DNA of 64,000 nucleotides from Lineus longissimus. Taxonomy: Eukaryota > Nemertea > Pilidiophora > Heteronemertea > Lineidae. Numbering within the stretch: position 1 is the stretch's first letter; each line of letters starts with the position of its first letter. The stretch is from the NCBI RefSeq assembly GCF_910592395.1, contig NC_088319.1, positions 17,298,001 through 17,362,000 on the forward strand. Direction: 5' to 3'. The translations under genes and the position numbers were made by a program. Positions 50,446 through 61,943 of the stretch are shown here, piece after piece. The notes beneath the pieces are model-generated. The model searched no databases, was not told the origin of the DNA, and saw nothing but the letters and a program-made list of their open reading frames with translations.

Positions 50446-53400
50446 AAATACATCCAGTGCTAGTGCCAATACAAACTTGGGTGAAATTTTCTTGTTGATT
50501 CATAGTTGGTTCATAATTATCACAATTTCTTGAACACACCGCTTCATAGGCTATTCAAGAAATGTGTTCCTGTTACGAAGAGTGCCGAGGGGAGACCAGG
50601 TTGGTGATTCTGTCAAGATGGGCACTGTTGAGTTTATCATTGAACAGAAACCTAACACTGTTTTTCATTGTAATACATGCTCCTCATTGTTGTGATAAAT
50701 GAGTAAGAAAAGTAAGAAATTGTGTCTTTTTTCAAATTTGAATATGATCTCGTGTAAATGTCATTTACATCATGCACCATTTCCTTGGTAACTAGCACAT
50801 ATGGTAATATACACTCACTCAATGTCATAATTATATCAACAACATAAAAAACTGTAAGCCACACGTTTTCACATGAATTTTTATTTTGTGTCCATTGTGA
50901 CCAGCAAAGTTCAGGAAAATAAGACCCAGTGAAAAAGAAAATTTGAAAAATATTCTGTAACAGGAAGTTAAAGGTACATTATACAAAAGCAACTTGATAG
51001 AGAACTATTTTTTCTGTCTGAGACACAATTTACTCTTCTGTCCTTACAGACATACCAATTGTTGTTACTTTCCTTGAGTGTACATTTTGACAGCCGGCCC
51101 ATTTCCAGTTTATAGCGCCACCTATCATGATCTTGTCTTATTCTTTCTAACACCCCAGTACCCAGTATGTGTCTACATTTCAATTGCACATAAGCAGAGC
51201 TTCAAGGTTACCCATCTTTTAGTCTTGCGGTAACAATCAGAACAGGCGAACAGTGTCTACCTTCTCACAAGGTTTAATGTAGGTTTAACACTAGGATAAC
51301 CTTGGTCCTAGTATCCCATGACAATCAAGATGATATTTTTCTAGCCACTGACAGGACTGAAATATATTTGTTACTTCTGGCAGGAAGAGAATCGAGTTGT
51401 TATGACCTTGATCTACTATTCAAGGTCACGTGTATTTTATTAACCTTTTGATACGAAAGTCGAACAGGCCAGGAATTAAACATGTTGAGTGGTTGTTGGG
51501 GAACAAAGTGGAGAGGGGTATGGTAATAGGGCATTATCTGTAATCATTTTTAAATTGCAAAAATGTCGCCTTTAAAAATAGCAGCCTGTACACTGTGTTT
51601 GAGAATCTGAAGAACATGGAATGTACAGGAAGTTTGGTGATATTAGAACATTTCTCCAACTTTTAAAATTTCAAATTACTAATATTTTATGCTGTTTTTG
51701 AAGCTTTATGAGATAAGATATTTTGATGTTTGGAAATCAGAGGGCGCTTGAGTACATTTCACAACAATTGGTATTTCTGGTGCAGTTTGTGCTTCAGTAT
51801 GAACATGTGTGAGAGATGAAGCCAACAATGCCCACTTCATGGCTCATCTCAGGTGCCCTCATCTGCTGTAACCTGTGATAATCTGAGCTGCAATGTGCAA
51901 CAGCATAATTGCTTGTTTGCGAGTAACATTTGTCATCATCGGTTTTGATATCATCACAGTTTGTAGTGACGACTGATTCTAGTTGCCGCTGACATCTGTC
52001 ATTATGATCATTATCACAGGTGGCTGCTTCTGCGGGGCACTTTTTTGAGGAGTCGCTGGGACACTATTGTATTAAATCTGATTTTAGCGAAACTTCTCTG
52101 TTGTGATATTCTCTTTCAAACATCTAGTATAAGCCAATGTTGTTATGTGATGTCAGTATAGAATAGCTCCCTTTCTCTCTTCTTCAACAATCGCAATCTC
52201 AAAAGAGATTCATAGCTTGCTGTACGTAATCATCATTTAGACTTCATCCTTCTCAGTAGTATATAAGAGGCTGTTTGGGTTTCTAAATGTTGACGGCTTG
52301 AAGTTAACGATCTCATCAGACAGATTACTTACTTGGAGTGAAACTCGGCCAACAACTGCCGATGTTCTGTGATTTAAGGTTGGCTCCCTATATTTTAAAT
52401 CAGATGGATATATATGCTTAAACCTCACCCTAGGGTTGTCTGTCCCATTTGAATGACGGTTGAGCTTATGGAAATTTGTTAAAAACCTTTTCGGTTGAGG
52501 TTTGTGCATATTACTTACGTCAAGGTCACCAGTGGTACTTACCAGGTGTACTTTTTAACCTGTCACCCCCATTTCTGTGAATAGACTCTGCTAGTCTACT
52601 GTAAATGCATTGGGAGAGTTCATTCAGGAAAGAGTAGAGGTTAGACCTTGCTTGAGTGTACACATAGACAGCCCGCTCTCTCACAGACCCTTTTATTCTC
52701 AAATGGTATATTTTTAAGATGATTGTCAGATGTTTTGGCCCCAAAATACGAGCAAATGTTCATTGTTCTTACCAATCCAATGTACTGTTGTTAGTTGATC
52801 TATGAAAATATTTATTGTTATTGTTATATACTCGTGTCCGACCTCAGTGTGACAAAATTGAAGGTAGGCCTACTGGTTTCCGTGTGCACAGTAAAACAAT
52901 GTTGTCTGATCAAATTCTTCGTGAATTGGCTGAATCAGATCAGTTGGCCACTTTTAACCTCATCATTTTGTCTCTCTCAGGTCAACAGTGAGTTTAGTTA
53001 TATTGTGTATATAGCGTTGGTACTTAAAACTTTTCAGCGTGGTTTTCCAACTGTTATTTCTCATGTAAAGTTGATATTAGTTTACCAGTGTAGATGTACT
53101 ATGGTACTGTAGTTTAAATCTCTCGTTACAGACAGCCAGAATACACTTCTTACTGGATCAGATTAAATCAAATTTGGTGACGCTCAATTCATTATTTTGA
53201 AAATATCCCTGAATATCCATATGCCTTCAGTTGTTTATGAGAAACAAGTTAAATTTCAAATGTTTATATAAACTCACATATGTCAAGGTGTGCTATATCC
53301 AATTCAGTTCAGTTCAATGGCAAATCAAATTTAGATCTGACATTGAATTGAATTGAAGCCTAAAAAGTGTACAGACATTGTTATGACCTTATTGTCCGGG

Positions 53401-53691
53401 ATATTGTAAAGTGTGCCTTTTCTATTTTGATATGTGATTGTATAGTGTTGTTACCATGGTGATAACTTGAAAGATTTTGACTTGGAACTTCAGTGATCAC
53501 TGATGTTGTTCTTGCCTCACCACGAGTAGATACTTTCCTCTTAGCTTATTGTGTTGTGAAGCCTGGTTTCTTGAACTTTGAAGTTATAAAAGTTAAGGTT
53601 ATTTTGCATGACCTTTAGTGATCCCATGACCTCTACTTTACACCGGTAGCGAAAGTGTTCAAGTGCATTCATTTTCATGCCTGTTCTTTAT

Positions 53692-53744
53692 GTTGCTATG
53701 GTTACAGTTGCTATGGTTACAGTTGCCACGGTTACTGTTGCTAC
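53692..53744. repeat. 15 bp tandem repeat
   Basis: About 3.5 copies of GTTGCTATGGTTACA, the third copy with several changes. Confidence 0.85.
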
Positions 53745-53940
53745 ATTGTTAAAATTCTTTGAAAGTTCTATGGCAATAACTTTGAATTTGTTTGTAGTTG
53801 CTTAACAATTGAATATGATTTCTTGTCTGACGTATAATTGCATATTCATATAGAAAAGTGACAGTCTTCGAGATGTTATGTTGTCAAGTGTAGAACGCCA
53901 ATACATGTTTCATTAATATATCTCAGAGGAATGGCTTCTT

Positions 53941-54027
53941 GAAATATGATGAATATGATGAATATGATGAATAAGATGAATAAGATGAATAAGATGAATG
54001 AGATGAATAAGATGAGTAAGATGAGTT
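53941..54027. repeat. 9 bp tandem repeat (GAATATGAT/GAATAAGAT)
   Basis: About nine units, with the first few GAATATGAT and later ones GAATAAGAT or GAATGAGAT. The minus strand gives an artificial Ser-Tyr-Ser repeat frame. Confidence 0.92.
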
Positions 54028-54961
54028 GGACTGAGGTACCAGTGTAGTTAATAGCATGGCTGCTACCCAATCCTGTGACAGTAGCAATATTGAATGAGCA
54101 GACGATGTAGCATTTGTTTGGGCAATGTCAAGGTCAGCGGATTGGCCTTCAACAGAGGAATGTGTTTTACACATCAAGTAACTGATGCTGTCCTCATTGT
54201 TTTGACTGTAAGTACCTGGAGTTCAACCAAGTTGCTTATCAGCGCCATCTGTTGTGATAACTGATACCTATTTGATCGCTTGAGGGTCAAGATGAGTTGT
54301 GAGGTTTATAAAATCATTAATGTTGATTATTTGAAGAGAATATTCTGTTAATTGCTTAATTAGTTTACGGCCTGATTATTTATCCAGCAGGTGTTTTCAT
54401 TTCATTCTCAGTCGTAAAGTGCTTGGCAGGGTGAAACAGTTGTAGAAATGGAAATGGTTTCATGTTGATAGAGTTTGCTTCCTCCACCACAAAGTAGGCT
54501 ACAACACTGATTTTCTGTCAGCCTCAATTCTGTCAAAATACTACACAAAATATTAACATGTCTGCGTCCCATAAATCGCATTTATTTTGTTCTCAATTGC
54601 TCCCTTTCGACCTTGATGAAGAATTGTCATGAGACTTGCTGGTATAGTCAGCACTCTTTTGTTGTGACTCATTTAGTTGACGTTGTCACTCTTGTGTGTC
54701 GTTCTACTTGGTGAAGAAAAAAGCACAATATGAAATAAACTGCAAAAACTATCACTGAAATTATGGAATGAAAATCATGAAAAATGATAAATAAAAAAGA
54801 TAATACTGCAAGTCTGGAGAACAGTTATTCAAAATTGGGCGAAACATTTGGTATTTGGATAATTGTCTTCAATTAGGTGATCATGGGGACCATGGCGACA
54901 GTTTTGATAAAATATTTTCATACACAGTGATAGATCTTTGGTATTGAAATTAGATCTTTGT

Positions 54962-54973
54962 GGGGGGGGGGGG
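54962..54973. repeat. Poly(G) tract
   Basis: Twelve consecutive guanines. A shorter poly(C) run lies at about 55203-55212, just before satellite array 2. Confidence 0.9.
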
Positions 54974-55245
54974 ACAATATTCTGTTGGTGTTTTTGCGGC
55001 CTCTCTTGTGCAGATTTGGTGTTTGAGGCGTGCAGTTCAGACATGTTGACGCCCTGCCCCCTGTGGGCAAGTCTTTGTACTTTAAGCATGTATTTAAATC
55101 TTCTTTATCTGAATAAACTAAATAAGGATGTGAAATTTTGTCGTTGCTTGCTTTCTGTCTTTCAAACACATCTGATGTGTCTGGTCTGATCAGGCAGTTG
55201 TTCCCCCCCCCCAGATAAATACGACCCTGTCCCCATCGGCTTCAA

Positions 55246-57271
55246 CGCCAACATGGTGAGAGAGATGAGACAGTCACAGCCAGTCCGAATCAGTCCTGGC
55301 TGCTCCACCGTGTTGCCAACATGGTGAGAGAGATGAGACGGTCACAGCCAGGCCGAATCAGTCCTGGCTGCTCTGCCAAGTTGTCAACATGGTGAGAGAG
55401 ATGAGACAATCACAGCCAGGCCGAATCAGTCCTGGCTGCTCCACCGTGTTGCCAACATGGTGAGAGAGATGAGACAGTCACAGCCAGGCCGAATCAGTCC
55501 TGGCTGCTCTGCCAAGTTGTCAACATGGTGAGAGAGATGAGACAATCACAGCCAGGCCGAATCAGTCCTTGCTGCTCCACCGTGTTGCCAACATGGTGAG
55601 AGAGATGAGGCAGTCACAGCCAGGCCGAATCAGTCCTGGCTGCTCTGCCAAGATGTCAACATGATGAGAGAGATGAGACAGTCACAGCCAGGCCAAATCA
55701 GTCCTGGCTGCTCCACCGTGTTGTCAACATGGTGAGAGAGATGAGGCAGTCACAGCCAGGCCGAATCAGTCCTGGCTGCTCCACCGTGTTGCCAACATGG
55801 TGAGAGAGATGAGACAGTCACAGCCAGTCCGAATCAGTCCTGGCTGCTCCACCGTGTTGTCAACATGGTGAGAGAGATGAGGAAGTCACAGCCAGTCCGA
55901 ATCAGTCCTGGCTGCTCCACCGTGTTGACAACATGGTGAGAGAGATTAGGCAGTCACAGCCAGTCCGAATCAGTCCTGGCTGCTCCACCGTGTTGTCAAC
56001 ATGGTGAGAGAGATGAGACAGTCACAGCCAGTCCGAATCAGTCCTGGCTGCTCCACCGTGTTGACAACATGGTGAGAGAGATGAGACAGTCACAGCCAGT
56101 CCGAATCAGTCCTGGCTGCTCCACCGTGTTGCCAACATGGTGAGAGAGATGAGACAGTCACAGCCAGTCCGAATCAGTCCTGGCTGCTCCACCGTGTTGA
56201 CAACATGGTGAGAGAGATGAGACAGTCACAGCCAGGCCGAATCAGTCCTGGCTGCTCCACCGTGTTGACAACATGATGAGAGAGATGAGACAGTCACAGC
56301 CAGGCCGAATCAGTCCTGGCTGCTCCACCGTGTTGCCAACATAGTGAGAGAGATGAGACAGTCACAGCCAGTCCGAATCAGTCCTGGCTGCTCCACCGTG
56401 TTGCCAACATGGTGAGAGAGATGAGACAGTCACAGCCAGTCCGAATCAGTCCTGGCTGCTCCACCGTGTTGCCAACATGGTGAGAGAGATGAGACAGTCA
56501 CAGCCAGTCCGAATCAGTCCTGGCTGCTCCACCGTGTTGCCAACATAGTGAGAGAGATGAGGCAGTCACAGCCAGTCCGAATCAGTCCTGGCTGCTCCAC
56601 CGTGTTGCCAACATGGTGAGAGAGATGAGACAGTCACAGACAGGCCAAATCAGTCCTGGCTCCTCCATCGTGCTGACAACATGATGAGAGAGATGAGACA
56701 GTCACAGCCAGGCCGAATCAGTCCTGGCTGCTCCACCGTGTTGCCAACATGGTGAGAGAGATGAGATAGTCACAGCCAGGCCGAATCAGTCCTGGCTGCT
56801 CCACCGTGTTGACAACATGGTGAGAGAGATGAGGCAGTCACAGCCAGTCCGAATCAGTCCTGGCTGCTCCACCGTGTTGTCAACATGGTGAGAGAGATGA
56901 GACAGTCACAGCCAGGTCGAATCAGTCCTGGCTGCTCCGCCGTGTTGCCAACATGATGAGAGAGATGAGACAGTCACAGACAGGCCAAATCAGTCCTGGC
57001 TGCTCCACCGTGTTGCCAACATGATGAGAGAGATGAGACAGTCACAGCCAGGCCGAATCAGTCCTGGCTGCTCCACCGTGTTGCCAACATGATGAGAGAG
57101 ATGAGACAGTCACAGCCAGGCCGAATCAGTCCTGGCTGCTCCACCGTGTTGCCAACATGGTGAGAGAGATGAGATAGTCACAGCCAGGCCGAATCAGTCC
57201 TGGCTGCTCTGCCAAGTTGTCAACATGGTGAGAAAGATGATGAAGTCACAGCCAGACCGAATCAGTCCTGG
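55246..57271. repeat. 68 bp hairpin satellite, array 2 (about 30 units)
   Basis: This is the same unit and orientation as at 23419-24380. The first six or seven units alternate between type B spacer (CTCCACCGTGTTGC) and type A (CTCTGCCAAGTTGT), a 136 bp dimer. Later units are nearly all type B, and a type A unit returns near 57209 at the right end. The stem variant CAGCCAGTCC (7 bp stem) is common here, against CAGCCAGGCC (8 bp) in array 1. Confidence 0.97.
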
Positions 57272-58228
57272 TACGCCAGATCTTTTTCTGACACTAGTAC
57301 TCTGACTGGGGGTCAAGTTTCTCCGGAGACTTCCACCAGGGTGCAATGGTAGTCATCTCCAGTGAAACAGCCCTGAAAATTATAATTTACCACAAATGAA
57401 AAATACCTGACATTTGTACTTGAGTGAAACAAACAATGGTGTGGTGCCGAAAATTAGAATAAGACAATCTGCCTGCATCTTAAACACGTAGGTTATACAA
57501 AATATGACGCATTTTTCTTTCTTGACTTGCTTGTGGCATGTATATGTATTTCTTATACAAACAAACTGGTGAATTCCCAATACATTTTTTAAAGACGTTC
57601 TTGCAAATGCAATGAGACAGTAGTGCACCATATCTCTTGTGGATGTGACCCACTTCATAGCTCGCCATGTTGCCTGAGAGTGTACCAAGTCTTTGCTGGA
57701 TGTGCCATGCCCCTTCACTATGCGTACTCTGTCTGACCTAGATGTGTACTCTCCCAACGCAGTGCACCATGTTTCTACTGGGTGGGCCTTGTCTCCACCC
57801 CTAGGGAAAATGTGACCTGGCCCACACCTGGCTGCCCAAGGTCAGTGAGCCACCCTGGGCCAGGCCTGGTTCTGCCCTGGCTATATTGATGTATTTTTGG
57901 TGGCACGTTCTGCGTGAGAGAAAGGACTTTGGGAGGATTCACCAGTCTTCTAAGATGACTGTGGTCCCTGTAGTACTCAAGTTGAGTTGTCAGATGGATA
58001 TTGGGTACAACCAGTCTCGTGAGATCAGATAACCAGCTGGCAGATGTTGGTTGTTCCATTGTCCGTCCTTGTGAGATGATTACCACGGTACAACCAAATC
58101 AATTGTCTTGTATCACAGTGTAATGTTGTCTTGTACAGCTAAAGGACCCTTTGAAGGTTGTGTCAATGTCTTCCCAACCTGACCAGATAACCAGCTGGAA
58201 GAGGTTGGTTGTTACGTAGGCTGTCACG
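57272..58228. other. Spacer between satellite array 2 and the dispersed repeat
   Basis: No gene is supported. GC-rich words near 57780-57890 (CCACACCTGGC, GGGCCAGGCCTGG) and a GAGATCAGATAACCAGCTGG fragment near 58020 suggest decayed repeat sequence. Confidence 0.4.
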
Positions 58229-58338
58229 TTGTCTCCAAAGTGTATTAGTGGTAACCTTGGTATAATTTTTAAGTTGTTTCAAGGTCTTCCCAACCTGACC
58301 AGATAACCAGCTGGCAGAGGGTAGTTGTTCAGGGTTTT
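58229..58338 (+). repeat. Dispersed repeat, copy 2
   Basis: Near-identical to 24791-24903 over about 110 bp. A partial relative at 58161-58213 precedes it. Its right edge contributes the sequence around a minus-strand poly(A) hexamer for MAD2L2. Confidence 0.8.
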
Positions 58339-59362
58339 ATTTCAAGAGGCTTTTTTGAGAGAAGAAAAATTAACAAAAAGAATGAGTACATTTAGTGTAT
58401 TTTAGTATTACAAAATATTCTGATAGCACAGACTTCAAATCCTACAAACAAATCCTGGGACCTCTCTACTTTACAATGAAATACAAAGGAAAATAATCAA
58501 TAAATTTGTATCGATCCCTCTGGTATTATAATGTGAAGAGAAAGTTGAGGTACAAGTATGTCAAAGCCTATAACTGATGTACATGTATAGGTGATCTACA
58601 TGCATGGTCGTTTTAGGCAGCACATGTTTGTAAGCACTGCAGTAAAGGAACCTGTATCTTAAAGCAATTGAAGTTCTTTTTTAAGCCTTCACAAACAACA
58701 ATATTTTTTCACACTTTGCTTGGTAAAAATCCTCAATATTATCAAACTTACAAAATATACACAGGTTTGCAGTGTAGCACATGTACATTTTGGGAGTAGA
58801 ATATCATTTGAGAAAAGACATTGGGGATTGTCTTTACACAATTCCTGGCTGATCCATCACTTGATCTCACCACAACAAAGTCCATTGCTGCATCCGTTAA
58901 TCAAGATTTGGGACAGAAATGTGCCACCATCAGTGACCATAGCATACTGGCCGTCACAAAATCATTCCCAGTAGTCATTACGACTTTCTCAAGGCTGCCA
59001 CAAATCGCCTGCCAGTTCCATTGCACATAGCAATATTTTACAACTTCTTCCTGAAGTCCACAGAAAAATCATCAATTACACTTTGAACATTTGCTGCCGT
59101 ATTAAAATCTTTAAAATGACAAAGTAAGTTGTACAAAATATATAGCCATTACATCATTAAAATCATGAAGAAATGTTTTATGCAATGTCAAAGGGACCGT
59201 GTCTTGCTGAAATAAGCACCATGCTTATTCAACCAGCCATTCAGTCCACATGGCTACAAGTCTTCTTCATAGCCCAATTGCTCGACCATTCAGACCACTT
59301 CATATTTTGATGATTTCAGCAGCGTATTTTGATGATGTCACAATGGAGATCAATTGTCTGCA
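58336..59362 (-). other. Putative MAD2L2 3' UTR with poly(A) signal
   Basis: About 1 kb follows the MAD2L2 stop on the minus strand. TTTATT at 58336-58341 is AATAAA on the minus strand and is the likely signal, at the edge of the dispersed repeat. Its use is inferred. Confidence 0.4.
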
Positions 59363-61137
59363 TCACGTCTTTGATGCACTCTCTTCGATATAAAGCTGCA
59401 TCTGAAAATAAATCATCAAAGGTTATTGCTTTTCAAAAAGTTACGAGTCTCTCCATTGTTTCTCTGCAAAAATGGCTTCCAGCATACCTGCATATGTATG
59501 TTATCAGCTGATATTTGCATTAAGTCCTTGAAACACTGGGCCTACCGTATATTTCATACTTTCATCAGAGATCGTGAGAAGCTACTCCAATAACTGAGAC
59601 TCACCTTCATGATGGGTGATGTCATGGCCTTCAGGGGGACCAACTTAGCATTGTTGATTTTAACCTGAGATTCGTCAGCTTCAATCCACGCAAACTCGTG
59701 TAAGATTTGTTGTTCGTCGATACCAAGGAGGGCGGCATTCTCTGTGTGGACTTGTACGGCCCAGGTACAGTCTTCAGGCAGGACTTGTAGGCTCGCATCA
59801 CAGACGTTCAGCTTGAGAAGAAAGGCTCGTAATGCCTGTTCTAATCTCAATAGATATGTGTCCTCACTGAAAAAGAACAATAGTAGATGACAAAATTTTC
59901 TCAATTTCTGAACATGGCGAATTCCCCACAAATGCAAAATATTCACCAAAGTCAACAATCATAGTTGTTTTTGAGTTAGACATTTGACAAACTGCAGGTA
60001 TTGCTTGAGTTAGACATTTGTTATAAACTGTAGCCTGTTCTAGTGATGGGGTGTTACATTGAGCCAAATACAAACTAGAGATAAAAATAGTGTTACCTGA
60101 GCATTGGATTAGACACAGGAGATATGTCAAACACAAACTTCTCTACTGGTAATTGATCAACACTGAGGATGAGTAGGGCTAGTTTGTCCAGTTGTTGTTT
60201 ATCCATGAGGGGCTTCAGACTCTGGATTACATCCACGATGTACTGCTTCACTTCAGGGTGGCAACACATCTAGAAGAGAAATGTTGCGCAACTGTTAAAA
60301 TAATGGTGAACATGTGTAGCACCAAAAATCAGTTACATTGATTTAGGGAATTGATGAATTTGTTTCTTACTTGAGGGTGGAAAAGGAATGTTGGAATTAA
60401 GTAACATGTGTCAGACATATGATCGTGCATATTAGTACTATGGTTTAACAACTCGCCGCATGTTTCACCACCTTTTATCAAGTAAGCTCACCTGAACAGG
60501 AACGTTGTACTTGCGACATCTTTCAAACACGCTGTTTGGATAAATCTCCCTGGCGTATAGAATACAATGGAAGGCAACCTCAAGGAATTCACTCAAGATG
60601 TCGGTGGCAACTGAAAGAGAATGATGGATGTTATTACAAACTTCTTTACCAGTTTACAGATGGACTGTTCGTCTTTTAGTTGAAAACCAAGCATCACGTT
60701 TGATGGCACTAGCCAGTGGAGGTCACTGAAGAAAAAGCAAATTCAAACCAAAAAGTAGAACATCAAAATACCATGGCATGGGAGATGCGCTCACCGCTGC
60801 CTTTTTGACTTTGCCCCAGGCCCAGTTGATTTGTTACTGTTGTTGGCTTCTACATTACAACAGGTCAAGTGAACTACAATACATACACAATACATACACA
60901 ATGCACACTATAATACAGAACAGGCTAAAAGCATGTTTAAGTGTGTTTGTACGTACTGTAAGCAACACTGCAGTGTTACAGTTACACTGCTACTAGTGCT
61001 GCAGCATGCAGCAGCTGCCTTGATTCAATCACCTATTTTCGGCAAAATAGTTCAAAATACAGCCAATCAAACAAGGTGAAGAGTGTCTACAAACCTTGTG
61101 CTACTTCATACTGCTTCGATGTGCGATTTGTGGTCAT
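59363..61137 (-). CDS. MAD2L2: MAD2B / REV7, HORMA-domain adaptor
   Basis: Complement join: 59363..59401, 59605..59866, 60097..60269, 60492..60610, 61095..61137. Junctions are GT-AG, phases agree, and the product is 211 aa, the same length as human MAD2L2. The whole chain is a HORMA domain. Shared landmarks are [63 protein letters not shown] and, at the C-terminal safety belt, [13 protein letters not shown] plus [12 protein letters not shown]. In vertebrates it is the non-catalytic subunit of DNA polymerase zeta, joins shieldin in double-strand break repair choice, and inhibits APC/C. The start lies 117 bp from the divergent MRPS22 start. Confidence 0.96.
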
Positions 61138-61254
61138 CCTTTATGCACTAATTCGACATTTTTATGGCCAAAATATCATTTTCTGAAATTCGACTTCCAT
61201 GTTGGCTTTCCCTAAAATACGTCATTATCGAAATCGAGGCTGGGATTTCCCAAG
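61138..61254. promoter_or_regulatory. Divergent MAD2L2 / MRPS22 promoter
   Basis: Only 117 bp separate the two opposed start codons, so both core promoters and 5' UTRs overlap here unless upstream exons exist. There is no TATA box. A CRE-like half site, TACGTCAT, is at 61218-61225. Confidence 0.6.
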
Positions 61255-61909
61255 ATGTCAGCCTCCTTATTTTCACGTTTTGGCAAAATTTCTGTGAATT
61301 TATCATCAAATATAGGCAAATGCATTGAATGCCAACGCCAGCATTTTATACGAACATTGCATGTAACTTCCCGGATATCTTGTCATAATGGTAAGTTATT
61401 TCGTAGGTGGTGGTTTGGTGGAAAACGTGTTTTATTATGTGGAATTTTCTGAATTCCTCTGAGAACTGCTGTCCCGTGTGCATGCTGTAGTGTAAATACA
61501 TCGTGCATGCAGATGCAGTTACTGCATACTTTAGTGAGACGTCATGACGTGACGTCATTTGTTTTTTTCCTTAGCAGATACGTTTCCACCCACAGACCCA
61601 CCAACTCGTGATATAGAGGAGGCATTTCTTGATGAGCGTGTGCAAACCATTCTCCATCAGATCACAGGGCTTGATATCAAGAAGGTGATGCATCCGCGCC
61701 AACTTCCGATGAAGCCACCGAAGTATCTTCTTCTGACTGATGAGCAACTAAAAGAGGTAGGTCAAGGTCAAGCTGGCTCTAGGCTGACCGCAATGCTCGG
61801 CCGCCACAGAGATTTGACCTTGATGGCTGCATTTGAGCTTGGTTCTCCCCAGTCCCCTGTCTTGTCTGACTGACATCGTGGAATTGGTCACTCACCTGCC
61901 ACCCAGCTC

Positions 61910-61943
<34 letters not shown>

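Larger units (their letters stand above)
49963..55242 (+). other. CAMTA 3' UTR and intergenic sequence
   Basis: No gene is supported after the CAMTA stop. AATAAA hexamers at 54734-54739 and 54790-54795 are candidate cleavage signals, which would imply a very long 3' UTR; earlier non-canonical signals are possible. Small tandem repeats at 50366-50445, 53692-53744 and 53941-54027 are listed separately. Short open frames elsewhere have no recognisable family. Confidence 0.45.

Noticed and set aside
53876-54177. Minus-strand Ser-Tyr-Ser repeat frame
   Set aside because: Produced by the 9 bp tandem repeat in the CAMTA downstream region.
59554-59604. MAD2L2 ending [15 protein letters not shown] by reading through the exon
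   Set aside because: A GTGAGT donor at 59604 and a downstream exon ([12 protein letters not shown]) restore the conserved family C terminus and the exact 211 aa length.
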